Positions 18,545 through 27,409 of a stretch of DNA of 64,000 nt are shown piece by piece. Numbering within the stretch: position 1 is the first letter of the stretch; each line of letters opens with the position of its first letter. The notes beneath the pieces were generated by a model that was given only the letters and a program-made list of their open reading frames with translations, made no database searches and had not been told where the DNA came from. The DNA lies in contig CANMQO010000002.1 of NCBI GenBank assembly GCA_947500055.1, positions 496,001 through 560,000 on the forward strand. The letters are read 5' to 3'. The translations under genes were made by a program, and so were the position numbers. This DNA is from an uncultured Paracoccaceae bacterium (lineage in GTDB: Bacteria; Pseudomonadota; Alphaproteobacteria; Rhodobacterales; Rhodobacteraceae).

Positions 18545-19441
18545 TTACTGCGCTGCCTTGTCAGCGGCAGTCAGATCGCCGAGATATGTCAGCAGGTCAT
18601 CGCGCAGCTCATCTCGGGCCAATGCGAAGGCTACAGTTGCCTGCAGGAACCCTGCTTTCGAGCCGCAATCAAAGCGCGTTCCGTCAAACCGGTAGCCGAA
18701 CACGTCACGCCCTTGACTGATTTCTGCAGCGATGGCGTCGGTTAACTGAACCTCACCCCCGGCGCCCTTGGTGATATGTGCGAAGTTCTGCATCACATGT
18801 GGGGTCAGGATGTAGCGCCCGATCACGGCCAGATTGGATGGCGCAGTTCCGCGCGCTGGCTTTTCGACCATACCGTTGATTGACACAACCTTTTCGCTGT
18901 TCTGATCCTTCACATCCAATACGCCGTAAGACGATGTTTTGTCTGGTGCGACTTCCATGGCAGCGACCATGGCGCCGCCGGTTTCTTCATAGGCCTCGAC
19001 CATCTGCTGCAAGCAGGGTTTTTCGGCTGCGATGACGTCGTCCGGCAGAATGACGGCGAATGGTTCGTTTCCGATCAGTTTGCTGGCGCAGGATACCGCG
19101 TGCCCCAATCCAAGGGGTTTGTGCTGACGGATATAGGCAATCGCCCCGCTATCCATGTTTGTGGTGCGCAGGATATTCAGTAACTCTGTCTTGCCGGATT
19201 TTTCCAGCGCCGCTTCCAGGTCGGGGGCAAGGTCGAAATAGTCTTCCAGCGCGGTTTTCCCGCGGGAGGTTACAAAAATAAAATCCTCGATACCGGCGGC
19301 GCGGGCTTCATCAATTGCGTATTGGATCAATGGCCGATCCACCAATGTCATGATCTCTTTTGGCACGGATTTGGTCGCGGGCAAGAACCGCGTTCCGAGA
19401 CCAGCAACCGGAAAAATGGCTTTTGTGACTTTCTTTTTCAT
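18545..19441 (-). CDS. galU: UTP--glucose-1-phosphate uridylyltransferase
   Basis: Makes UDP-glucose from UTP and glucose-1-phosphate, feeding surface polysaccharide synthesis. The 298-residue protein has [23 protein letters not shown]-like signature residues ([31 protein letters not shown]), the NDP-sugar segment [10 protein letters not shown], and [19 protein letters not shown]. The ATG at 19441 follows a GAGAG site; a TTG two codons earlier is in frame but unnecessary. It is followed at once by two glycosyltransferase genes on the same strand. Confidence 0.96.
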   Translation of the reverse strand: [298 protein letters not shown]

Positions 19442-19599
19442 ATCCAAACTCTCTTACGATGGGGCTGGAAAATGAGCCCCGTAACAATGCAACAGTTCAT
19501 TGCAAAATTTCATTAACAATGTTCAAGACAATACGGCATCAGGATTACAAAAACACGGTAAAACTTGGACCGCGCGCGAAGACTTCGGGCATGCATTGC

Positions 19600-20400
19600 T
19601 CAGTCGATACCCATTTCCTGCATCATGCCTTCGATCAACGGGACGTCTTCGGGGTTGTTGAGTTCCCAGAATTGCCGCCCCTTTGCGGCCACCTCAACAC
19701 AGAGCATCGGCACCCCACGTTCCAGAAAACGCAGCTGCTCCAGCCCTTCCAGTCGCTCTAACGAGCCGGCTGCCCAGTTGGGGTAGTCCATCAGCGCTGC
19801 AGGTCTATAGGCATAGACGCCGACATGGTGAAAGACCGGCGTTGGTTCATCGTCCTGATAGGTTGTAGTGGTGTATGGGATCACCTCTTTCGAGAAGTAC
19901 ATTGCATTGTGATCCGCCCCGAAAACGGCCGTTGTGCCGCCAACCCGACCGGCCTGTCGATCAGCAAGAAACCCGTTCAACGCCCGCCCATCTGCGCGCA
20001 AAACAGGCGTGGCGACCGCCGATTGCGGATTTGCCTGAAGGCCCGCGATCAGATCCTCGATAAACCACGCTGGCGTGAGTGGCGCATCGCCTTGCAGATT
20101 GACGACAATGTCAAAGTCACCGCCCAGGTTTTGCAACGCTTCGGCGCAGCGTTCGGTTCCGTTTTGGCAATCAGAGGAGGTCATCACCACCTCTGCCCCG
20201 AACCCGGAAGCGGCCTGTTGGATGCTCTTGTCATCCGTTGCGACCACCACGCGGTCCACCCCTTGCACGGCCATGGCTGCATCCCACGAACGCCGGATAA
20301 GCGTTTTGCTTTCGCCGCTGGCCCCTTTCAGCGCGACCAAGGGCTTGCCCGGATACCGGGACGATGCGTAACGGGCGGGTATGGCGATCAGGACTGACAT
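19600..20400 (-). CDS. kdsB: 3-deoxy-manno-octulosonate cytidylyltransferase
   Basis: Activates Kdo to CMP-Kdo for attachment to lipid A. It has 266 residues with the family start VLIAIPARYASSRYPGKPL, the CMP-binding segment VVNLQGDAPL, and HHVGVYAYRPAAL. Its ATG overlaps the stop of cysQ by one base (TGATG on the minus strand). About 160 nt of non-coding sequence separates it from galU downstream; that gap holds the galU leader with a small 6-bp stem at 19461-19480 but no clear terminator, so the block may be co-transcribed. Confidence 0.95.
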   Translation of the reverse strand: MSVLIAIPARYASSRYPGKPLVALKGASGESKTLIRRSWDAAMAVQGVDRVVVATDDKSIQQAASGFGAEVVMTSSDCQNGTERCAEALQNLGGDFDIVVNLQGDAPLTPAWFIEDLIAGLQANPQSAVATPVLRADGRALNGFLADRQAGRVGGTTAVFGADHNAMYFSKEVIPYTTTTYQDDEPTPVFHHVGVYAYRPAALMDYPNWAAGSLERLEGLEQLRFLERGVPMLCVEVAAKGRQFWELNNPEDVPLIEGMMQEMGID

Positions 20401-21197
20401 CAGGCTTTCTGCAACTTCACTTGGGGAGAATAGGCGATGAAAAACGGGTTTTCGAAACCCGGTTTACCATAGCGTAGCAGGCTATGATCATCAAAGCGGA
20501 CGACATGTCCGCCTGCCCCTGCCAGAACCGCATGCCCGGCAGCGGTATCCCATTCCATGGTCCGCCCCAGGCGGGGGTAAATATCCGCCTCCCCCGTGGC
20601 GACAAGGCAGAATTTCAGCGACGATCCCGCACTTTTCATATCGGCGGTGTTGTATTTGTTGATGTAGTCATCCGTCGCCTGGTCTCGATGCGATTTTGAG
20701 GCAACAACCAGCAATGCGTCATTGTCAGGCGTTGATACGGACAACGGTGTCTGCGCACCGGTCCTTTCCTTGTCGAAGGGGCCTGTTTCCTCGACCGTTT
20801 GACCGGTCGCATCGGTGTAGAACAGGCGTTCCTTTGCCGGGGCATAAACCACGCCGCGCACGGGTTCGCCATCGACCACATAGGCAATGTTGACCGTAAA
20901 ATCGCCGCGCCGCTTGATGAATTCCTTGGTGCCATCCAGCGGATCGACGATCAGGAATGTACTCACGTCCTGACTGTGGGTGGTGGCCTGTTCTTCGGTG
21001 ACCAGTGGCACATCGGGGAAGGCTGCGCGCAAACCGGCGCTGATGATCGTATCCGCGGCCTCATCGGCGGCGGTGACCGGGCTGTCGTCACTTTTAGCGC
21101 GAATATCGAAGTCGGGTGACTGATAGATCTCCATGATCTTGTCGCCTGCCTGAAGCGCAAGCTGACGAAAGACAAAAGTCAGTTGATCAAAGTTCAT
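20400..21197 (-). CDS. cysQ: 3'(2'),5'-bisphosphate nucleotidase CysQ
   Basis: Hydrolyses PAP (adenosine 3',5'-bisphosphate), the by-product of PAPS-dependent sulfotransfer, to AMP. The 265-residue inositol-monophosphatase-fold protein has the metal motif DPLDGTKEFIKRRGDF, an upstream LVTEEQ acidic site, and a C-terminal WDTAAGHAVLAGAGG motif. Its presence upstream of a gene block ending in a sulfotransferase fits a need to clear PAP, though CysQ is also part of general sulfur metabolism. Length and motifs are normal. Confidence 0.95.
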   Translation of the reverse strand: MNFDQLTFVFRQLALQAGDKIMEIYQSPDFDIRAKSDDSPVTAADEAADTIISAGLRAAFPDVPLVTEEQATTHSQDVSTFLIVDPLDGTKEFIKRRGDFTVNIAYVVDGEPVRGVVYAPAKERLFYTDATGQTVEETGPFDKERTGAQTPLSVSTPDNDALLVVASKSHRDQATDDYINKYNTADMKSAGSSLKFCLVATGEADIYPRLGRTMEWDTAAGHAVLAGAGGHVVRFDDHSLLRYGKPGFENPFFIAYSPQVKLQKA

Positions 21198-21323
21198 TTG
21201 TTTTCACCCCTCCGCTGGGGATTCATTGAAAATCAGCGTTTTCACCCTTATGATCGCGGCTCAGGCGAACAGCAAGCAAACCATTTCCCCGAGCGCGTCA
21301 GGCACGTCAGAAAGTTACCCGTC

Positions 21324-22145
21324 ATGTTTCAGGCCAATAGCAAGACAAGCACGGCGCGCGGCGCATTTGGCCTGCTTGAAGTGATCTTTTACTCAACCGT
21401 GCGGGCCTTGCGGCAATCGCATCGCCATGCGGTGGTTGGCTTGCTCTTGAACATGGTGCAGACGCTGACGCTTGTTTTTGCTTTTGTTATTATGTTCCAG
21501 CTTCTAGGACTGCGCGGTGCGGCAATTCGCGGCGACTTTCTGCTCTACATCATGACGGGCATCTTTATCTACATCGGTCATATCAAGGTGGTTGGTGCTG
21601 TCATGGGGTCCGAAGGTCCGGCTTCACCAATGATGCAACATGCGCCAATGAATACCGTCATCGCGATCAGTGCTTCGGCTTTGTCCGGCCTCTACGTCCA
21701 ATTGTTTTCATTGATCATCATTTTGTCGGTCTACCATATCGCATTTACGCCGATCTCAATCGATGTTCCCGTCGCCGCGCTTGGCATGTTCCTCCTGGCC
21801 TGGTTTCTGGGGGTTGCTGTGGGCATCGTTTTCCTTGCGCTCAAACCATGGGCCCCGGGGTTTGTCAGCATTTTCTCCGCGATCTATATCCGTGCGAACA
21901 TGATTGCTTCTGGCAAGATGTTTGTTGCCAATTCCTTGCCCGCGTCGAAACTGTCGCTGTTCGACTGGAACCCGCTTTTTCACATCATTGACCAGCTACG
22001 GGGGTTTACGTTCCTGCATTACAATCCGCATTTTTCGAGTTGGGAATACGCACTGAAGGTGTCGCTTGTCCTGCTGATGATCGGACTAATGGGCGAATTT
22101 TACACCCGGCGACATGCATCACCCAGCTGGACAGCCGGCCGGTAA
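21324..22145 (+). CDS. ABC-2 type polysaccharide export permease (KpsM/Wzm-like)
   Basis: A 273-residue inner-membrane protein with six predicted helices (for example VVGLLLNMVQTLTLVFAFVIMF, VQLFSLIIILSVYHIAF, VPVAALGMFLLAWFLGVAVGIVF) in the ABC-2 permease layout, with a cytoplasmic amphipathic start (LLEVIFYSTVRALRQSHRH). Such permeases export capsule or O-polysaccharide. Its usual partners (KpsT-type ATPase, KpsE/KpsD) are not in the window, so the substrate and ATPase are unknown. The ATG at 21324 is used; an in-frame start at 21183 overlaps the divergent cysQ gene and adds 47 non-conserved residues. Confidence 0.75.
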   Translation: MFQANSKTSTARGAFGLLEVIFYSTVRALRQSHRHAVVGLLLNMVQTLTLVFAFVIMFQLLGLRGAAIRGDFLLYIMTGIFIYIGHIKVVGAVMGSEGPASPMMQHAPMNTVIAISASALSGLYVQLFSLIIILSVYHIAFTPISIDVPVAALGMFLLAWFLGVAVGIVFLALKPWAPGFVSIFSAIYIRANMIASGKMFVANSLPASKLSLFDWNPLFHIIDQLRGFTFLHYNPHFSSWEYALKVSLVLLMIGLMGEFYTRRHASPSWTAGR

Positions 22146-22221
22146 CCTGACGTCGCTCTGCGGGGGTTGGCGCGGCCGGGTCAGAAAATCCGATTTTTTG
22201 CAGATTTCCTGCCAAAGCGGC

Positions 22222-22254
22222 GGTTGCAGGCCCCATTTCGCATCCCTATATACG
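22222..22254 (+). promoter_or_regulatory. Candidate heat-shock (RpoH) promoter of dnaK
   Basis: CCTATATACG at 22245-22254 matches the alphaproteobacterial RpoH -10 pattern CYTATNTNNG exactly. A weaker -35 box GTTGCA starts at 22223, 17 nt upstream. The site lies about 107 nt before the dnaK start and fits the known RpoH control of dnaK. The -35 box differs from CTTGAA at two positions, so only the -10 match is strong. Confidence 0.5.
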
Positions 22255-22361
22255 CCAAGATCATTGTTCGGGGCTAAACCCCTGAGCAGACTCATGTAAC
22301 TGGCGCGAGTGCCAAAATGGGTTCGCGCAACTCAAACCGCCTAAAGTAGAGGGATTTGAAT

Positions 22362-24281
22362 ATGTCCAAAGTTATCGGGATTGACCTGGGAACAACCAAC
22401 TCTTGTATCGCCATCATGGATGGCTCCAAACCGCGCGTCGTTGAAAACGCGGAAGGTGCGCGTACAACGCCATCGATCGTAGCTTTCACCGAAGACGAGC
22501 GCCTTGTCGGCCAGCCGGCCAAGCGTCAGGCCGTTACCAACCCAGAAAACACAATCTTTGCCGTGAAGCGCCTGATCGGTCGCCGGTTCGATGACAAAGA
22601 CCTTGCCAAAGAAAAGAAGAACATGCCTTTCGCTATCGTTGATGGCGGCAATGGTGATGCATGGGTGGAAAGCCGGGGTGAGAAGTACTCTCCCAGCCAG
22701 ATCTCTGCCTTTATCCTTGGCAAGATGAAAGAAACTGCTGAGACCTATCTTGGCGAAGACGTCACACAGGCCGTGATCACGGTGCCTGCATACTTCAACG
22801 ATGCACAGCGTCAGGCGACGAAAGATGCCGGTAAGATTGCCGGTCTTGAGGTTCTGCGGATCATCAACGAACCCACCGCCGCTGCCCTGGCCTATGGTCT
22901 GGACAAGAAAGACAGCAAGACCATCGCGGTTTATGACCTTGGCGGTGGTACATTCGACGTCACCATCCTGGAGATAGATGACGGGCTGTTCGAGGTGAAA
23001 TCCACCAATGGTGACACTTTCCTTGGCGGTGAAGACTTTGACATGCGCATCGTCAATTACCTGGCCGATGAGTTCAAAAAAGAGAACTCCGTCGATCTGA
23101 CCAAGGACAAGATGGCACTGCAGCGGCTGAAGGAAGCTGCTGAAAAGGCCAAGATTGAGCTGTCGTCGTCGTCCAGCACCGAAATCAACCAGCCGTTTAT
23201 CTCTATGGGATCAAACGGGCAGCCGCTGCACATGGTCATGAAGCTGACCCGCGCCAAGCTGGAAAGCCTTGTGTCTGATCTGATCAAGAACTCGATCAAG
23301 CCTTGTAAAGAGGCGATCAAGGATGCGGGCCTGTCGGTGAATGACATCGATGAGGTTGTTCTGGTCGGCGGTATGACCCGGATGCCGAAGGTGAAGGAAG
23401 AAGTTGCCAAATTCTTTGGCAAGGAAGCCCATCAGGGCGTGAACCCTGATGAGGTGGTTGCCATGGGTGCCGCCATTCAGGCCGGTGTTCTGCAGGGCGA
23501 CGTGAAAGACGTTGTTCTGCTGGACGTGACCCCACTGTCACTTGGCATCGAAACGCTGGGTGGTGTGTTCACCCGCCTGATCGACCGCAACACGACGATC
23601 CCCACCAAGAAGTCTCAGGTCTTCTCGACCGCTGAAGATAACCAGAACGCGGTGACACTGCGCGTGTTCCAGGGTGAGCGTGAGATGGCAGCCGACAACA
23701 AGATGCTGGGCCAGTTCAATCTGGAAGATATCCCACCAGCGCCGCGCGGCATGCCGCAGATCGAAGTGACCTTTGACATCGACGCCAACGGCATCGTTGA
23801 GGTCGGCGCCAAGGACAAAGGCACCGGCAAAGAGCAGAAGATCACGATCCAGGCCTCTGGCGGTCTGTCGGATGATGACATCGAAGCAATGGTCAAGGAC
23901 GCCGAAGAGAACGCGGAAGCCGATAAGGAACGCCGCGAGCTGGTCGATGCCAAGAACCAGGCCGAAAGCCTGATCCATTCGACCGAAAAGTCGATGGAAG
24001 AGCATGCCGACAAGGTTGACCCAACCACGATCGAAGCCATTGAACTGGCGATTGCCGCGTTGAAAGACGATCTGGAAGCTGACGATGCGAAGGCCGACAA
24101 GATCAAGTCCGGCATCCAGAACGTGACAGAAGCGGCCATGAAGCTGGGTGAAGCGATCTACAAGGCGCAGCAGGAAGAAGAAGGCGAAGCAGAGCCGGAA
24201 GCACGCGGTGCAGATGAAGCCGAAGACGACATCCTTGATGCCGATTTCGAAGATCTGGACGATCAAAAGCGTGACAACTAA
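22362..24281 (+). CDS. dnaK: Molecular chaperone DnaK (Hsp70)
   Basis: ATP-driven Hsp70 chaperone. The 639-residue protein starts [20 protein letters not shown], contains [17 protein letters not shown] and [13 protein letters not shown] in the ATPase domain, the linker [19 protein letters not shown], and an acidic C-terminus ([14 protein letters not shown]) used for co-chaperone contacts. The ATG at 22362 is the natural start; the frame also opens at a TTG two codons earlier. Codon usage is strongly biased, as expected for a highly expressed gene. grpE is not nearby. Confidence 0.99.
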   Translation: MSKVIGIDLGTTNSCIAIMDGSKPRVVENAEGARTTPSIVAFTEDERLVGQPAKRQAVTNPENTIFAVKRLIGRRFDDKDLAKEKKNMPFAIVDGGNGDAWVESRGEKYSPSQISAFILGKMKETAETYLGEDVTQAVITVPAYFNDAQRQATKDAGKIAGLEVLRIINEPTAAALAYGLDKKDSKTIAVYDLGGGTFDVTILEIDDGLFEVKSTNGDTFLGGEDFDMRIVNYLADEFKKENSVDLTKDKMALQRLKEAAEKAKIELSSSSSTEINQPFISMGSNGQPLHMVMKLTRAKLESLVSDLIKNSIKPCKEAIKDAGLSVNDIDEVVLVGGMTRMPKVKEEVAKFFGKEAHQGVNPDEVVAMGAAIQAGVLQGDVKDVVLLDVTPLSLGIETLGGVFTRLIDRNTTIPTKKSQVFSTAEDNQNAVTLRVFQGEREMAADNKMLGQFNLEDIPPAPRGMPQIEVTFDIDANGIVEVGAKDKGTGKEQKITIQASGGLSDDDIEAMVKDAEENAEADKERRELVDAKNQAESLIHSTEKSMEEHADKVDPTTIEAIELAIAALKDDLEADDAKADKIKSGIQNVTEAAMKLGEAIYKAQQEEEGEAEPEARGADEAEDDILDADFEDLDDQKRDN

Positions 24282-24303
24282 AGCGGCCCGCCGCTAGGAA
24301 TTT

Positions 24304-24333
24304 GACCGGCCCGTGAACCGGGCCGGTCTTTTC
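24304..24333 (+). terminator. Stem-loop between dnaK and dnaJ (attenuator-like terminator)
   Basis: A perfect 10-bp GC-rich stem, GACCGGCCCG with its complement around the loop TGAAC, is followed by CTTTTCC. It lies 23 nt after the dnaK stop and 25 nt before dnaJ. It should let part of the transcription stop after dnaK, giving more DnaK than DnaJ, or protect the dnaK mRNA 3' end. Confidence 0.75.
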
Positions 24334-24357
24334 CGTTTCCCGAGGGGAAAATTTACC

Positions 24358-25497
24358 ATGGCAAAACGTGACTATTACGATGTTCTTGGGGTCGCCAAAG
24401 GGGCAGATGCCGCTGCTATCAAGAAAGCCTATCGCCAGAAGGCGAAGGAGCTTCACCCCGACCGAAATTCCGACAATCCCAACGCCGAAGCCCAGTTCAA
24501 AGAGGCAAATGAAGCCTATGAGGTTCTGAAAGACGACAACAAGAAAGCCGCCTATGACCGTTATGGTCATGCCGCTTTTGAAAACGGCATGGGTGGCGGT
24601 GGCCCGCGCGGACAGCAGGGTGACTTTGCCAGCGCGTTTTCCGATGTTTTTGACGATCTGTTCGGCGATTTCATGGGGGGTCGCGGTGGCGGCGGCCGCC
24701 GTGGCGGTGCCCAACGCGGCAACGATCTGCGGTATAATCTGCGGATCAAGCTGGAAGATGCTTTTGCCGGGATGCAAAAAACCATCACCGTGCCGACGGC
24801 TGTCGCATGTAGTGCCTGCAGCGGCACCGGTGCCGAAGGTGGTTCTGAACCGCAAACCTGCCCCACCTGCTCAGGCATGGGCAAGGTCCGCGCACAGCAA
24901 GGCTTCTTTACTGTTGAGCGCACCTGCCCGACCTGTTCGGGGATGGGTCAGACGATCAAGAACCCATGCAACACCTGTCATGGTCAGGGCCGGACCGAGA
25001 AGGAAAAATCGCTTTCCGTCAACATCCCTGCCGGTGTCGAAACCGGCACGCGCATACGCCTTGCCGGCGAGGGCGAAGCCGGGATGCGGGGCGGTCCGAC
25101 CGGTGACCTTTATATCTTTATCGAGGTCAATGATCACGAGCTGTTCGAGAGAGAGAACACCAATCTGTTCTGCCGGGTTCCGGTTTCCATCGCTACAGCG
25201 GCCCTGGGCGGCGAGATTGAAGTGCCAACCATCGACGGTGGCCGCAGCCGGGTGAAAGTACCCGAAGGGTCGCAATCAGGACGTCAGATGCGCCTGCGGG
25301 GCAAAGGTATGCCCGCGCTGCGCGGTGGCGGCACGGGTGACATGTTCATCGAGCTGGTGGTTGAGACACCTGTCAAACTGACGGCTAGGCAACGCGAGAT
25401 CCTCAAAGAGTTCGACAAGCTGAGTGAGGAGAACAACCCACAAGGGTCAAGTTTCTTCAAGTCAGTAAAGAGCTTTTGGGACTCTATGAAGGGCTGA
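24358..25497 (+). CDS. dnaJ: Co-chaperone DnaJ (Hsp40)
   Basis: Stimulates DnaK ATPase and delivers substrates. The 379 residues contain the J domain with HPD in [10 protein letters not shown], the Gly-rich region ([12 protein letters not shown] and [11 protein letters not shown]), four zinc-binding repeats ([32 protein letters not shown]) and the C-terminal substrate domain. The start at 24358 follows GAGGGG; the upstream in-frame ATG at 24313 lies inside the terminator hairpin and is rejected. Confidence 0.98.
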   Translation: MAKRDYYDVLGVAKGADAAAIKKAYRQKAKELHPDRNSDNPNAEAQFKEANEAYEVLKDDNKKAAYDRYGHAAFENGMGGGGPRGQQGDFASAFSDVFDDLFGDFMGGRGGGGRRGGAQRGNDLRYNLRIKLEDAFAGMQKTITVPTAVACSACSGTGAEGGSEPQTCPTCSGMGKVRAQQGFFTVERTCPTCSGMGQTIKNPCNTCHGQGRTEKEKSLSVNIPAGVETGTRIRLAGEGEAGMRGGPTGDLYIFIEVNDHELFERENTNLFCRVPVSIATAALGGEIEVPTIDGGRSRVKVPEGSQSGRQMRLRGKGMPALRGGGTGDMFIELVVETPVKLTARQREILKEFDKLSEENNPQGSSFFKSVKSFWDSMKG

Positions 25498-25538
25498 TGT
25501 TAACCACAAAGTAACCGGAAATTCGGCAGAGTGGTCAT

Positions 25539-26297
25539 ATGAATCGCTTTGCCGAAACCCGGTCGCTATTTGCCGATCATGACGAGGTTGTCACCGTACC
25601 TGACCTGCCCAAGGGTCGGACACCTTCCTATATGCGCGATCATCGCAAACGCCTGCGTGAAAGGTTCATGGTGGGCGGCGCCGCTGCCCTGCCTGATTAC
25701 GAGTTGCTGGAACTGATCCTTTTCCGCGCCATTCCGCGTCAGGATGTCAAACCGCTTGCACGTGCCTTACTGGATCGTTTTGGCGATTTTAACCGCGTGT
25801 TGTCTGCACCACTCCCGCAACTGACAGAGGTGAAGGGCGTTGGCCACGCCGTCGTGGTTGAGCTGAAAGTGGTTGAAGCTGCGGCCCACAGGCTGGCCCG
25901 GGCGAAGGTGATGCAGCGCCACGTGGTTTCCAGTTGGCAGGCCCTGCTGGATTATTGCCACACTGTCATGGCGCATCGGGATACGGAGCAATTCCGCATT
26001 CTTTACCTTGATACCAAGAACGTCCTGATCGCCGATGAAGAACAGGCGCAGGGAACCGTCGATCATGTGCCCGTCTACCCGCGTGAGGTCGTGAAAAGGG
26101 CGTTGGAATTGAATGCGACGTCAATCATCCTTGTCCATAATCATCCGTCAGGCGACCCGACCCCATCGGCAGCGGATATCGACATGACCCATCAAATTGA
26201 TGATGCGGCAAAGGCGCTGGGGATCACGGTGCATGACCATTTGATTATTGGAAAATCCTGCGAACTGAGTTTCCGATCACAGGGGCTGATGCGCTAG
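25539..26297 (+). CDS. radC: RadC/YeeS family JAB1-MPN domain protein
   Basis: A 252-residue protein with an N-terminal UPF0758 helix-hairpin region ([26 protein letters not shown], HhH-like [13 protein letters not shown]) and a C-terminal JAMM metalloprotease-like fold ([20 protein letters not shown], metal His near residue 200). The old link to recombinational repair is not supported in E. coli, so the biochemical role is open. The ATG at 25539 has only a weak ribosome site; the sequence before residue 30 is poorly conserved in general and a later start cannot be excluded. Confidence 0.9.
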   Translation: MNRFAETRSLFADHDEVVTVPDLPKGRTPSYMRDHRKRLRERFMVGGAAALPDYELLELILFRAIPRQDVKPLARALLDRFGDFNRVLSAPLPQLTEVKGVGHAVVVELKVVEAAAHRLARAKVMQRHVVSSWQALLDYCHTVMAHRDTEQFRILYLDTKNVLIADEEQAQGTVDHVPVYPREVVKRALELNATSIILVHNHPSGDPTPSAADIDMTHQIDDAAKALGITVHDHLIIGKSCELSFRSQGLMR

Positions 26298-26306
26298 GTT
26301 GGCCGC

Positions 26307-27305
26307 CTATTGCAGTCCTTCAACCAGCGTTCGGAACATATTTGCGTGGATAACGGATGGTGCGCCAATGTCGCATGCTGGAATCTGCACCGCGAGGTCC
26401 TGCGAGACGAGCATCCGGCCTGAATTAGTCTGAATCCCAATGGCATCAACCGCGCGACCGCAATTCGACCGCGTCACAACGGCACCTACCTGCAAAACGA
26501 CAAAACCGTCACGGTTTCTGAGCCCTGCCGGGAAAGTGTAAACTTCGGCCCAATAAGGCAGCTGCGCATCCGATTTGCCAAGCCGCATCATGAAGCCGCG
26601 TTTGCCGATTTCAGCCAATTCCGTGCTTTGCGTTGATGCAGACCAGATATGGCCCTGATCGCCAAAGGTTGCGCCAAATTCCAATGCATGAAGTTGCAGG
26701 TTGTCATTGCCGCGCCACTGCAAAACTGCCCTGTCATACTGCAATACATCCGGCACGGTGACCGTGGTGCGCGCCTTTTCGATATTGTCGAATGTCACAA
26801 CAAATGTCGCGTCGGTGTCCAATGCAGGCGTATTGACCACGGCAACTCCATCAGCATCGGTTTTGCCCGAAAACGCCATGCTTTCATGCCAGACAACAAA
26901 GTCAGCGTCTGCTTGGCAGGGGGCGTTTAGGTCCAGTTTGACCACTGCTGCGGGCTGCGGTGTTGCGGTAAGGGTTGTCCGGCATCCATTCAACGGCGTA
27001 TCTGGAACAAAGCCAAACCGCGGGGGGTCAATTTCGCCAAACTGCGTGTCGAGCGCGGCCACAGTTTGAACATTGGTTATCTGCATGGATTGGGGTGCGC
27101 CGAATGCCTCTGGCACACCAAATACCGCACTGCCCGATGCCGTTTTGGCCGTCATGACACCGTTTACGTAACTGGCGGTGGGTTGGTTCGCCTTGCGAAC
27201 CGTCCGTTCGTCGGCCTGGCTACTGCCACCTTGCAACAACACGCCAAGGCCCAGCGCGAGCCCTGCCGAGACAATCGCAAAAGCGGTTTTGCGCGCAAGG
27301 GACAT
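26307..27305 (-). CDS. Exported protein of unknown function downstream of secA
   Basis: A 332-residue protein that I do not recognise with confidence. It begins with a clear signal peptide (SLARKTAFAIVSAGLALGLG, cleavage near QADE) and the mature part is mostly beta-rich with few cysteines (NGCRTTLT, NAPCQADA, SNCGRAVD, IPACDIG), which could form two disulfides in the periplasm. The ATG at 27305 is preceded by AAGGAGG, a strong ribosome site, so this start is preferred to the longer frame at 27329. It lies 104 nt downstream of secA on the same strand; roseobacters seem to keep a gene like this beside secA, sometimes labelled translocase without evidence. Confidence 0.75.
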   Translation of the reverse strand: MSLARKTAFAIVSAGLALGLGVLLQGGSSQADERTVRKANQPTASYVNGVMTAKTASGSAVFGVPEAFGAPQSMQITNVQTVAALDTQFGEIDPPRFGFVPDTPLNGCRTTLTATPQPAAVVKLDLNAPCQADADFVVWHESMAFSGKTDADGVAVVNTPALDTDATFVVTFDNIEKARTTVTVPDVLQYDRAVLQWRGNDNLQLHALEFGATFGDQGHIWSASTQSTELAEIGKRGFMMRLGKSDAQLPYWAEVYTFPAGLRNRDGFVVLQVGAVVTRSNCGRAVDAIGIQTNSGRMLVSQDLAVQIPACDIGAPSVIHANMFRTLVEGLQ

Positions 27306-27409
27306 GCCCTGCCTCCTTAGCCAACCCATTCACCCATAGGTAGTTACAGGAAACGGTGTCGGCAGCGCGACAGACGCTGGGCCTTAAGGTGGCCCAATTA
27401 TGTCAAGTT

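Noticed and set aside
19461..19480. GGGGCT stem in the galU leader as a riboswitch or terminator
   Set aside because: Only six base pairs with no T run and no match to a riboswitch class I know.
27378..27396. TGGGCC stem-loop after secA as a terminator
   Set aside because: Six base pairs and no T run on the minus strand; too weak to call.
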